64,000 bases of DNA from Terfezia claveryi (Eukaryota; Ascomycota; Pezizomycetes; Pezizales; Pezizaceae). The stretch spans positions 1 through 64,000 of the forward strand of contig WHUX01000242.1 in assembly GCA_015179025.1 (NCBI GenBank), given 5' to 3'. Shown in pieces: positions 21,481 through 31,599 of the stretch; position 1 is the stretch's first letter; every line of letters begins with the position of its first letter. The notes under the pieces are model-generated. The model worked only from the letters and a program-made list of their open reading frames with translations, did no database searches and had not been told where the DNA came from. Both the position numbers and the translations under genes were made by a program.

Positions 21481-22251
21481 TTACGCTACAATCAACCCAT
21501 ACAATCCCAACACTTCCGCAAAAATTAAAATCAGCACCTTTCCCACAAACACCTTTGGCTGCTGCAAAAATGCCCTAGCCCCCGCATTCCCCACCGTCCC
21601 AATTGCATATCCCGCCGCGGCCCCCGCCAGACCCACGCTCAGTCCCGCTGCGAGATGCATGATTCCGGCGAAGAGCGTGTATTCCTTTTCGGGAGACATG
21701 TCCCCAGCGATGAGCACCGCGATTACGAGACCGTAGACGGCGATGATACCGGCCATGATTACGCTGATGAGAGATTTCATGATAAGTTCGGGCTTGAAGG
21801 TGCCGACGCCGGCGATGCTGTTGTGGAGTGTTAGCTGGTGCGGACATATAGGATGGCTAGTGAGTAGAATCTGGGGGGCCGAGGTGGTAAGAAAAAGATA
21901 GGAGAGAGACGAACGATATTCCAGCCTGTCTGAATGTTAGCATGCATCAGATCTAACTACTCATAACCACCACAATAGTTTCAGGGGTTCCAAGCACATA
22001 CCTTAGCAGTCCCATACGCCGCCCCAACCGACGAGAATATCATCGCAGCCGCTCTAATGGCTCCAGTCAGCTCCCAACTCAACGTCCTCCTCTGATACAC
22101 CCCCTCCCCAAACTTGCTCCCAGCTCCACTTCCACCTTCAACGTTCCGCCAATTTCTCCAGAAGATAAAATTGCACTGTCTTTGAGACGTACATTCCTGA
22201 AAAGCCCAAGAAGGGCGCATATACTGGTTGCCATTCTGTAATCTCCGACAT
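21481..22251 (-). CDS. VMA3: V-ATPase proteolipid subunit c
   Basis: Minus-strand exons are 22251-22193, 22053-22002, 21925-21915 (an 11-nt microexon) and 21817-21481, giving 152 residues. The protein shows the four-helix proteolipid pattern: [58 protein letters not shown], then a Gly/Ala-rich helix 3 and a final helix with the essential acidic residue in [13 protein letters not shown]. Subunit c forms the membrane ring of the vacuolar proton pump and carries protons on that Glu. The phases of all four exons fit and restore the conserved TAKAGISIAGVG across the microexon. This could be the c paralogue Vma11, but the helix-1 sequence favours Vma3. Confidence 0.92.
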
Positions 22252-22437
22252 TGTGTTCGTTGTATATTCTTGAATTCGGATTTTCGAACGCGATGTGAAA
22301 TTATGAGACGTCAGTACGCCTAGGAGTTGCCAAGCCTCGAGTTGCACGTGACTGTATTTATATGTAAACAGGGACAGGTCGAGAGGCATACGCCATGCAA
22401 ATCTACGCTATGTCTATAGGATGTATTCCCACGCTTC

Positions 22438-24292
22438 TCAGTTGTGTTTCTCCGCAAATATCATCCCCTCTCCTTCTTTGAATGCACCCAAAACCTCCCC
22501 ATACGCCTTCCATACACCTTCCTTATAAGCATCTCCTATCCGCTTTACCATCTTCTTCTCGTCCCATCTTTCGCCGACAAAATCTTCGAACTTTTCTCCT
22601 TTCTTTCTTTCAACCGCCCAGCAAGCTTTATACGCCGCACCAACAGCGCAGGCATTGCTTCCGACATCAAGCTGATACACGCCTTCTGACCCACCGAGTA
22701 CCTGCCCAATAATCTCGCATATGGCAGGATTACGTGAACCACCCCCAACAAGATAGACTCGCCGAGGTTGAGACTTCTGATTGTTCTCAGCACAAGGCAT
22801 CAGAAGAGGAGCGGCCCTAAGTCTCATACTCAATGCTTGAGACTCAATTATTGCGCGTGCATCGTCATCAGGTAAGGACCATGCGGAGGAATCGTCGCTA
22901 AGAGTCTTCCCGTCAAAGGTGTATCTCCATGTTCCTGCTTGCACATTTGGAACTATCTCTGATAGGGGGAAATGAAATGCGATCTTTGCGGGATCTGATT
23001 CGGATTTCTTACCCAATGGCGGCGTAGAGGTTGCTAGTTCGTTGAATAGGTTCCATGACTCTTGCCCTGTCTCGGCCCTGTTATGGTAGGACTGTATCTT
23101 GTCTCGAATATGCTCTCGAGCAAGGGCACCATTGCAGTAACAAAGCATAAACATGTACAATCCAGAGGTAGTAGGATGGTCGAATAGATGGTAGGCTGGT
23201 GAAGGGTAATAGGTAGGCGTAGACATCAGGAGTGTGGTAGATGTTCCCAGAGAGACAATGACATCTAGAGGCCTCAGTGGAAGGGCAAGAATGGTAGCAG
23301 GGTTGTCTCCTGTGAATAGAGTGATCGAGCAATCACTCTGGAACCCGTATCGCTCAACAAAATACCTGTTGACTGACCCAAGGCCTTTGCCTCCATCTGA
23401 CTCAACGAGCCCCAGCTTCTCCTTCAATTCTTCTGCCCTGTCTTCCCCGCCTGCAGCCAGTGCTAAAAGCTTCTCATCCCATTTGAGCTCTTCAACATTC
23501 CACAAATTCATCCCACAAACATCACTAATGTCAAATGGTGCTATCTTTCCGAGAAACACAGAGGTGAGGAAAGAAGAGGCAAGTGTGATACGCTTGGTGG
23601 CCTTGTACACCTTAGGGAGTCGCTTCTTTAACCTTAGAATCTGGGGTCCAGTGAACCGCTGTACCAGTCTTAGCCTGCGAATGCTGATTTGGAGGGCATA
23701 GCTCACATGATGGGCGCGTGAACCCGATATCCTAGCCATCTCGTCCTCTCCACCCACGCCCTCCTCGAATATATCACATTCGGTCTGTGTGCTATGGTCT
23801 TGCCAGTTTGGAGACCATGGATGCGCAAAAGCCCTAGGAGACAATTGATCTACTAATCGTTGCTCCTTCTGGAGGTTCTCGAAGGCGGGTGTAGCCTCTT
23901 CCGACCAGAAACTAATCCATCATCAGCATTGGTCTCATAAAATGGGGTACGGTGGAGTAAATACACTGAGGCACGTTGCTGTCCAGCACCGGATATGCCC
24001 TCCACTCTAGAGAAGTCGAACCCCTTCTTCTTCATCCTTGTGAGTACTAGATCTAATGCCTCAATCCACATAGCGACTGGAGAGTAAACTTCATTCTCTT
24101 CGGTGTTTTTATAGACACCCTTTGAGACATTGTAATGAGGGAGGTCGTCATCAAAACTGACCGCCTCTTCCCACTGAGGCTGAAGGAGAGTTTGTGAGCT
24201 TAATTAGACTCAAGTAGTCTCTAAACACACACACCTTTCAATTGCTGGGTCGAGAGGTCGAACCCAAGATAAAGTGGACTTTTGCATGACAT
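22438..24292 (-). CDS. XKS1: D-xylulose kinase
   Basis: Minus-strand exons are 24292-24233, 24179-23965, 23911-23707 and 23658-22438, giving 566 residues. FGGY-kinase motifs are present: LYLGFDLSTQQLKG (phosphate loop), GISGAGQQRASV, WSPNWQDHSTQTEC, GSRAHHRFTGPQIL, VSLGTSTTLLMS and VYLVGGGSRNPAI. The enzyme phosphorylates xylulose to xylulose-5-phosphate, feeding pentoses into the pentose phosphate pathway. The last intron (23659-23706) is 48 nt, in phase and stop-free. The junction after LSTQQLKG leaves the N-terminus roughly eight residues short of what I expect of the family; an alternative acceptor about 20 nt upstream would restore them but implies a 32-nt intron. A Harbinger transposon sits 234 bp upstream of the start codon. 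Confidence 0.9.
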
Positions 24293-24523
24293 CGTACCCT
24301 CGATGTATAAAAATAAAATTGAAAACAAATTTCTCTGATATGGAGGGCTATGGACCCATGTTACTAGGAATCCGTGCTTTTAGCCGCCTTATCGATAAGA
24401 GCTCCATATTTGCCTTTAACCTGTCTAGGAATCCCAAACCAGATTGCGTCATCGAATGTGGGTAGTCTTGTTGCCAATCTGTGTGCCTTAGAGGGGAGCC
24501 CATTCCTATGCAACTCAAGCTCG

Positions 24524-24526
24524 AAT
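24524..24526. repeat. Left target-site duplication of the Harbinger element
   Basis: AAT directly precedes the left terminal inverted repeat, and AAT at 27241-27243 directly follows the right one. A 3-bp duplication is the PIF/Harbinger norm, although TWA is the commoner sequence. Confidence 0.5.
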
Positions 24527-24547
24527 AGAGGGATTTTACCACCCTGT
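24527..24547 (+). repeat. Left terminal inverted repeat of the Harbinger element
   Basis: Pairs with 27220-27240 at 19 of 21 positions. The two mismatches are G/A and C/T transitions, the same mutation type that introduced the stop codons. Confidence 0.75.
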
Positions 24548-24737
24548 CAATTACCTTGTAACCACAGCAACGCGACTAAATCTCATCACATACAGGGCTC
24601 GTGCATTATGTCAACAGGGATCTGGAGATATGTTGAACGTATTGCTATGTAGCAGGATAGACCAACATACTATCGTTTTGTTTACTACTAGCAGCAATAA
24701 CAAATGTCTTAAAATGGTAAAGTGCATTATCCCAATA

Positions 24738-26019
24738 TCAAAAATTTCTTCATCCACTACATACTGCTATCACGATCAGATATATACCTGAGATTCATAA
24801 TAATGTCAGCATCTCAATCCTCCCATTTGAATGGTCACAAACACCTGAGAAGGTATTTGCATATCCTGAAAATGCAACTCAAGATCTACAAGAAGAGCAC
24901 ACATCTCAAGATTCTGTCCAACAAGAGCGAGCTACTCAAGATCCCATAACACAGCCAGAAGAAAAGCTAGGAAAACGACTCTATTATACCCCAGAACTGA
25001 AGCTGAAACTTATCCACTTATGTATCAGTGAAAGTGAACAATATCTGTCTACATCTTCTAAGACTGAGTTCTGGCAATATTTGACCTAGTTCTTTAAATA
25101 GAGTATAGGCTATCAAGGTGGAGGTGATGTTAGAAGAAAGGTTACATCTATAGTGATAGAAAGGAAAGGGGTAATTGAGGCTAGGAAAAAACTGTCTGGA
25201 GTAGCAGAAGCTGCTGCTACTGACTTAGACCAAGCAATTGATATGTGGATCGAAATCATCGAGCGTCGACGAGACCAGCAATCAATCGATATAGAGGGTA
25301 AAGCGGAGATCAAAGCAGAGAAAGCAGCTGCTGAAGTTCTGAGAGACAATCTAACCAAGTCTTTTGAGAAAAAGTGGGACTTCTAAGCAGTGGTAGATGC
25401 TTGTGAAACAGTAGATCTTACTGGAGGAGATATGGTTAGGAAGCGACGGCAAATTTGTGAGAATTTGCACAAGAGCCGGGAAGATGATCATGATGATATG
25501 AAGGAAAATATCAAAAAATTGACCAATATATTCATTAAATATATGAATACTACTATGGAAGCTCGGGCATTGCAGCTAGCTAACTCATCGGCCACTGCTT
25601 CAACCAATCCTCCTGTCAATCCTCCCGTCACTCCTCCGACCAATACTCTGACCAATCCTCATGTCAATCCTCCCGTCACTCCTCTGACCAATCCTCCTGT
25701 CAATCCTCCCGTCACTCCTCTGACCAATCCTCCTGTCAATCCTCCTGTCACTCCTCCAACCAATGCTCCGACCAATCCTCATGTCAATCCTCCTGTCACT
25801 CCTCTGACCAATCCTCCTGTTAATCCTCCCATCACTCCTCCAACCAATGCTCCAACCAATCCTCCGACAAATGCAGCTCCCAATCCAGAAATTGCAAATT
25901 TGGAAGCTCGAATGGATACACAGATGGCTCGTATAGAGGCTCTGTTAACAGCTGTGCTTAACACCTCAGGTAGGTCTCTAATGAAGGGGGAGCAATTTGA
26001 TTACCAAAATGATCACTGA
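24738..26019 (+). pseudogene. Harbinger-borne Myb-like protein, decayed
   Basis: A plus-strand frame runs through this interval (QYQKFLHP ... FEWSQTPEKVFAYPENATQD ... GKRLYYTPELKLKLIHLCIS) to TGA at 26017-26019. Premature stops are TAG at 25087-25089, TAG at 25099-25101 and TAA at 25384-25386, all explained by CAG or CAA to TAG or TAA. The KRLYYTPELKLKLIHLC block resembles the first helix of a Myb/SANT-like domain. A Lys/Glu/Ala-rich helix region follows, then a Pro/Asn/Thr/Val repeat tract at about 25600-25880 (units like NPPVNPPVTPP), then a final coiled-coil-like stretch. The true start codon was not found; an in-frame stop lies just upstream. In PIF/Harbinger this protein assists the transposase in binding the ends. 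Confidence 0.65.
25600..25880 (+). repeat. Coding tandem repeat (Pro/Asn/Val/Thr units)
   Basis: Imperfect 12- to 36-nt units built from CCTCCTGTCAAT and CCTCCCGTCACT repeat through this stretch and encode NPPV/TPPT-type repeats in the Myb-like ORF. The first Myb-like pseudogene near 2 kb carries a comparable Pro/Asn/Ser repeat at its C-terminus, so the feature seems characteristic of these element proteins. Confidence 0.7.
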
Positions 26020-27085
26020 TTTGATTGCGTCCTCGCAGGCATGTCTGGCAATTGTAGAGAAGGACAGGAATAAGATAGTTAAGAGCCACTAGTGATTGGC
26101 CGGATTTTTGGTTGTGCTTCCATTCTGTATAGCTAAACTAGTTCAATATATTTCCGAATCCCCACTCAACCACAATTCGGTAGCTTAACATTTTGACATT
26201 TAATGCTTGCTCATATGGTGTTAAAGCATGAGTTGATGTTGCTCGATATGGCCCCATTATCCCATAAGAGGGTGCATACGCAGGGTCTCCATACAGATAT
26301 AAAATATCTTCAGATTCCGCAAAGGTTTGACGTAGAATACTTTCAATCCCGGACTCTCTCTATAGCTTCCAATCTCCTTTTGGGCCCAACTCCGGTCCAT
26401 ACAAGCTACTAATCAGCCCATCAGGAGTAACAATACTCTGGAATTTAATCTCATGGTATCCCTTATGCCTAGAGTAATAGCTCTTTTGCCCCACCATAGG
26501 CCTTGCAATACCACGCACAGTTCCATTAATGAATCCCCATGTTTTGAAACCAGTAACTCCAGCAGTCTACTCTATCGCTTTGGAATATGCTTTGAGTTGC
26601 TGATATGTGAGCCGCTGCTTATCCTAATAAAGGTTCTTATAGTACCACTTATATAGGTAGGCTGCAAGATTGTTGACAATAGAAGAGATATAGCTTCGTG
26701 ATACTCCGAATACTTGCATCATATCAATCAGATGAGATGGGTAGGCCAATCGATATAGTAACATACACAGGGCTTGTTCTGGGACCCGTGCATACTTGTG
26801 ATCTCGCTCTGAATCAACCCATAGTTCTACCAACTTGAATTCTTCAATAAGTCTCTAAATTTCTGCTCTGAAGAATCGCAAGTATGCTAGACATTCACTG
26901 TCCCCCCAACCAGCTTCACCCAGTGACCAATTCTGCCGTTCGTAGGCAACTGGGGCTCGATATCATAGTGGCTCTCTGCCTGCGGCATCCTCGGGTCCCT
27001 CTTCAGTCGTTACTGCAGCTATAGAATGCAGCAACAGCACCCCCCCCAGCCCAAGCAGAACTACCAGCTCATCTTCGAATTCCAT
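25958..27085 (-). pseudogene. PIF/Harbinger DDE transposase, decayed
   Basis: One minus-strand frame of 376 codons runs from the ATG at 27085-27083 to TAA at 25960-25958 with no frameshift but six in-frame stops: 26963-26965, 26855-26857, 26624-26626, 26567-26569, 26360-26362 and 26138-26140. The translation matches the DDE_Tnp_4 pattern: LLYRLAYPSHLIDMMQVFGV, then FINGTVRGIARP, YYSRHKGYHEIKFQSIVTPD, LYGDPAYAP, and YRIVVEWGFG, ending with a conserved-looking GRNQISDHF tail. The second Asp (26285-26287) and the Glu (26164-26166) of the triad are present. The first Asp, expected in F-I-D-G-T, is Asn (codon at 26525-26527), a G-to-A change. The gene overlaps the Myb-like ORF by 62 bp, tail to tail. 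Confidence 0.85.
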
Positions 27086-27219
27086 GATGTTGAGTTGTCG
27101 TGATGACTAAAATGTTATTCTGTATACCGAGGTGTAAAATCCACTTTTCTTATGCTGTGTCGCTTACTAGGGTCTGGGTCAGATTCATGGGTAATTCGGT
27201 ACTACTAATGCTAGCGCAT

Positions 27220-27240
27220 ACAAGGTGGTAAAATCTCTCT
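27220..27240 (-). repeat. Right terminal inverted repeat of the Harbinger element
   Basis: Inverted partner of 24527-24547; followed by the AAT target duplication at 27241-27243. Confidence 0.75.
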
Positions 27241-28060
27241 AATACCTACCTAGTCGTCAGTAGTTTTATAAAACATACCCCGTAAGTAGAGTATGAACCA
27301 GGGCTTGAAGAAAAAGCACAAGCCTTAGAGGCCTAGGGTCGTACACTTATTTTGTTTGTCGACAACTATCCTTTCAGCAAGATAAAAGAAGGACTGTGCT
27401 TGTAGCAAAAGAGAGTTAGACTACGTAGAGACACATAGTTCTCTTTGGACAATAAAACAGGACGTAGAATTATTCTCAGATCTCAGCTTAAGTTTCTCAA
27501 CTAGAGCAGCAAGAAGATAGTGTATGTAGCTAAATGATATTTCACCAAACCAAACTGGGTAATTGGTGATTAAGCTATAGTACCTAAAGGGGTAGTCACT
27601 AGCTTACATAAGGTAGTCTCGTGCCCTGATCTAATATGTTGCAGTGTGTGTCATGTGATTCACCTTGCCTTAGTGTGATCTGATGTGTCCTGACCTGAAA
27701 ACTTTCCCTTGTTAACAAATTTCGTAGTGGGGCTCTCACCACTCTCATACCAAATTCCAATTTGCAGTTGAATAGATTTCGTCCTGCTCCACAACAACGA
27801 CATCGCTTCTAGGCTTGCTGCCTCGTAGGCAGATATATAGCTAAACTCTTCACCCCCTTGTGCCTGTGTTTCGTTTTCAATCCTACCTTAGCCCGGTCCT
27901 GTATGAGTATTTTGCCCCGCTTCAAGTAACATAATTCGTTGACCTGCAATAGCGGCATCCATCCCCACTTCAGCTAACGAACGGAAACACCAAGCGAAGC
28001 TGTGGAGTGCCCTATTTTCGAAGCCAGATTCAAACATCTAAAATCACCTTAGCTTCAATA
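27241..28060. other. Promoter region of exportin-T; no gene
   Basis: No coding sequence is supported. The interval separates the Harbinger element from exportin-T and should hold its promoter; no specific regulatory motif stands out. Confidence 0.4.
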
Positions 28061-31000
28061 ATGGAGCAAGTGAGTAGACTCCTTTTCCCTCAGCGAGTTG
28101 CAATTCAAATTAACGTAAACTAGATTCTGCAAGCCGTTGACATCTCGTTGAACCCAGGTGCCTCTCAAGATCTTAGGAGGCAGGTATGTAATATGATTGA
28201 TTCGATACTATTACAGGGCATAGCTAACTGCCCACAGGCCATGCAATTCCTTCAGCAAGTAAAAGAATCCGATGATGGTTGGCAGGTCTGCCTCACCCTG
28301 TTTGTCGAGAATCCAACAGTTACAGAGATTGCTCGGGTATATGCCCTTGATGTTGTCAGCGCGGCCGTCCTACGACGCTATCGAGAAGGAAAGGACCTTG
28401 GCTCACTACAGATTATACAAGATACCCTAATGCAATATATCCGGGAATTCTATGGACCTGGCTCTATGAAGTTCGATAATGCGGTAGTCCAAAACAAGTT
28501 GACACAAACATTGACCTACTTATTTCTCGCAATGTACGGATCTTCTTGGACCGGTTTCTTTGATGAGATGTTACAGTTAACATCAGGGTCGATAGATGGA
28601 GCAACGGGAAAGTCGCGGCGAGATAACCTCGCCGGAGTGGTGTTTTATCTGCGAGTCATGGACAGCGTCCACGACGAAGTAGCAGATGTCCTTGTCTCCA
28701 GATCTCCGGAGGAGGTTCGAAGAAATACTCTATTAAAAGATCAGATTCGAGAACGAGATGTTACGAAGCTAGTAACATCCTGGCACGAAATTTTAGCAGA
28801 GTGGAAGGATAAGAGCGATGATATCGTTGAGATATGCTTGAAAGTGATTGGAAAGTGGGCTAGCTGGATTAATATCTCACTTATCCTCACACCGGATTTT
28901 GTGAACTTTTTATGGGGTCTTTTGACATGTGCTGGTAAGATTAAAGATGCAAGTTTGGATGCCATGGCGGAGCTCGTCATCAAGAAAATGAACGCTGCGG
29001 ATAAAATAGAGTTGATAGAGTTCATGAACCTAGTGGAGATGATTCAAGCTCTTTTGGCGCAAGATCCTGCCCTCCAAGCAAAGTCTCCAGCTTTCAACGT
29101 TGATCTCGCAGAAAAGGTTGGGAAAGTGGTAAATAATGTGGGTTCCGAGCTTGTGAGAGGCATAGAAGCGGCGAAGGTGAGCATCTACAAGTTACAACAC
29201 CTTCTTTTGAGCGTCGCCTAACGAGTAGTTGCGGCATAGCACAGCGGTAATGCAGAAGCGAATCTTCGAGTTACTGCACTTATACAGGGGCTAATCCCGT
29301 CATTCTTTTTCTGCTTCTCAAACGAATATGATGAAGTCTCTACGACCGTGTTTCCCTTCGCAGCCGAATTTCTAGCCTTTTATAGACAGTATCGGAAAGA
29401 CACAAATTCTGTTCCCCAAGAGTTCTCAGCGATGCTTCCTCAACTTTTGAATGCCATAATTGCAAAAATGCAGTACGACGAGACAGCAAACTGGGGGAAT
29501 GAAGAAGAGCTGACTGATGAAGCTGAGTTCTTGGATGTCCGAAAACGGCTAAAAGTCCTGCAAGATACGGTCGGTGCAATTGATATGCAACTTCTGGTAG
29601 AGGCGCTCCATGCAATTGTAAACAAGGCTCTTGAAAAGCTTGCCCGTGGATCTGGAGCTATTGGCTGGCGGGAATTAGATCTTGCTATGTATGAGCTGCA
29701 CATTTTTGGAGACTTAGCATTCCAAAATGGAAATCTCTTCACAAAAACTGACAATGGGGTTGCTCCTAACGGCGACGCAGCTGCAAGATTGGTAGATATG
29801 ATCGTCAAATTGATGAATTCAGGTATATTGAATCACCAGCCCTTTTAGACTGGGACTGAATGCTGATTAGGGGTCTGATAGATGTGGCTTCGTACCCCCA
29901 CCCTTCCATACAGTTGCAGTTCATGGAGCTTATTGTCCGCTATGTCAATGTTTTCGAGATACATAAAGACCTTATTCCACGAGCTTTGGAGGGCTTCGTC
30001 CAGAGTTGCCATTCTTCTCATGTTCGGGTTCGTACCAGAGCCTGGTACCTATTCCAACGATTTGTCAAGACAGTCAGGACACATATTGGAGATATTGCAG
30101 AAACAATTGTACGGACAGTGGGTGACCTGTTAGAGATTAGAGCAGAGCTTTCCGAGAGCGCCGATAATGATATGTCATCTGATGATGGAAAGAAGCATGA
30201 TGTGACTTTCGACAGCCAACTCTATCTGTTCGAGGCCATCGGCAGCTTATCATCGTCCACGTCCATTGCACCGGAGAGGCAAGTTGCTTTTGCCCGGGAG
30301 GTCATGACCCCACTTTTTGGAGACATTGAGAAACACTTAGCCCTGGCACAAAGGGGTGACACCAGAGCAGTCTTCCAGATCCACCACGATATTTTGGCAT
30401 TAGGCACTCTAGCTCGTGGCTTCTCCGACTGGGCACCTGGTACAAAATCATCTGCGCCTTCTCCAAGTGGGCTTGTTTCAGATGAATTCGAAAAGGTAGC
30501 CGAAGCTGTACTGGTATCTTTAGAAACCTTGAACAACTCTGTTGTCATCCGAGAAGCAGCAAGATTTGCATTCTCGAGAATGGTTGGAGTATTGGGGCAA
30601 CGGCTATTGCCTACGATTCCCAGGTGGATTCATGGACTTCTAAGCCAGAGTTCTTCGAAAGATGAGATACAAATGTTCCTTCGATTGCTCGAACAAGTGA
30701 TACATGGATTTAAGGTAAGTCTAGTAGTCCTTATTGAAGAAGCTGAACTGATGGCTTTAGTCTGAGATATTTGAAATCCTAAACACCATCCTTACGCCAT
30801 TACTTGAAGGATTATTCGCTGCAATGGCACAGCCTGTAGAAGGAACTGATGATGAAGTTAAGCTACAAGAGCTGAGAAGGGAATTTCTCAACTTCTTCCA
30901 TGTCGTTATTAACAACGACCTTGGGAGGATATTCGTCAGTGACGGTATGCTTTAACTTGGTGATAAAACGGATTACTGAAGCTAATTCCTGTATTTCGAC

Positions 31001-31599
31001 AGTCAACCTGGCTATTTTTGACCAGATTGTACAGGCCATTGACCATTTCGCCAGGGACAACAAGGATCCACAAACACAAAAGCTCTCGTTCGGGCTTATG
31101 TGCAGAATGTGCACGGTTGGTATTATCTCGCGGACGTAAGATTTTGGTTTCGATATTGACTTTGGTATAGACCGAGCAAATCAGCTTCTCTGGAATTGGG
31201 GACCTCATTCAGGGATTTTCAGCCACATGTTGGGCGGTCCCTACTAGTTCAGGGTTCAATACCAAAGATGCACAGGCTAAACTTGTGCTCGGTGAGATTG
31301 GAGGGGTCCAGAAAGCCATATATCAGAGGGCTGGTGATGATTATATTTCGTATGTCCCTCATTCAAGTCTAACTGTTTCCTATCTATTTTGCTAATATGT
31401 CATTTAGGTACTTGCGCGGTGTTTATTTCCCATCCATCGGAGCACCAGCACCACTTGCAGAAAAGTATCTAGCAGCCCTACAATCGATGAACGAGAAAGA
31501 CTTCAAGAAATTCTTCAAGGTACGTTTAAAGCGCGGACAGCTCAAGTGTAAAACTAATGCTGTGTGAAGGATTTTGCCTCTGGAAAGATCTCGTCATGA
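28061..31599 (+). CDS. LOS1: Exportin-T (nuclear tRNA export receptor)
   Basis: Ten exons: 28061-28069, 28124-28183, 28238-29176, 29240-29822, 29882-30714, 30761-30944, 31003-31115, 31171-31349, 31408-31519 and 31570-31599, giving 1,013 residues, normal for Los1/Xpot. The start MEQILQAVDISLNPGASQDL and the N-terminal HEAT repeats (QFLQQVKESDDGWQVCLTLF) are typical, as is the motif ASYPHPSIQLQFMELIVRY in the middle. The protein exports mature tRNA from the nucleus with Ran-GTP. The first coding exon is only 9 nt. The second intron (28184-28237) is 54 nt, in phase and without a stop. The acceptor at 29881 was chosen because it restores the conserved SDVASYPHPS; the nearer TAG at 29868-29870 breaks the frame. 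Confidence 0.93.

Larger units (their letters stand above)
24527..27240. mobile_element. PIF/Harbinger DNA transposon, complete but inactivated
   Basis: The 2,714-bp element has 21-bp terminal inverted repeats. The left one (24527-24547) is A-GAGGGATTTTACCACCCTGT; the right one (27220-27240), read inward, is A-GAGAGATTTTACCACCTTGT. They match at 19 of 21 positions, and both differences are transitions. Flanking AAT triplets form a 3-bp target duplication. Inside are two genes facing each other: a Myb-like protein on the plus strand and a DDE transposase on the minus strand, overlapping at their 3' ends. This is the known two-gene architecture of PIF/Harbinger. Both genes keep their frame but carry several stop codons, so the copy cannot be autonomous. 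Confidence 0.8.

Noticed and set aside
25600..25880. Repeat array unrelated to coding
   Set aside because: The units keep the reading frame of the Myb-like ORF and encode a Pro/Asn repeat, so it is a coding repeat.
29823..29870. Nearer acceptor (TAG at 29868-29870) in exportin-T
   Set aside because: It leaves the next exon out of frame; the acceptor at 29881 restores a conserved block.
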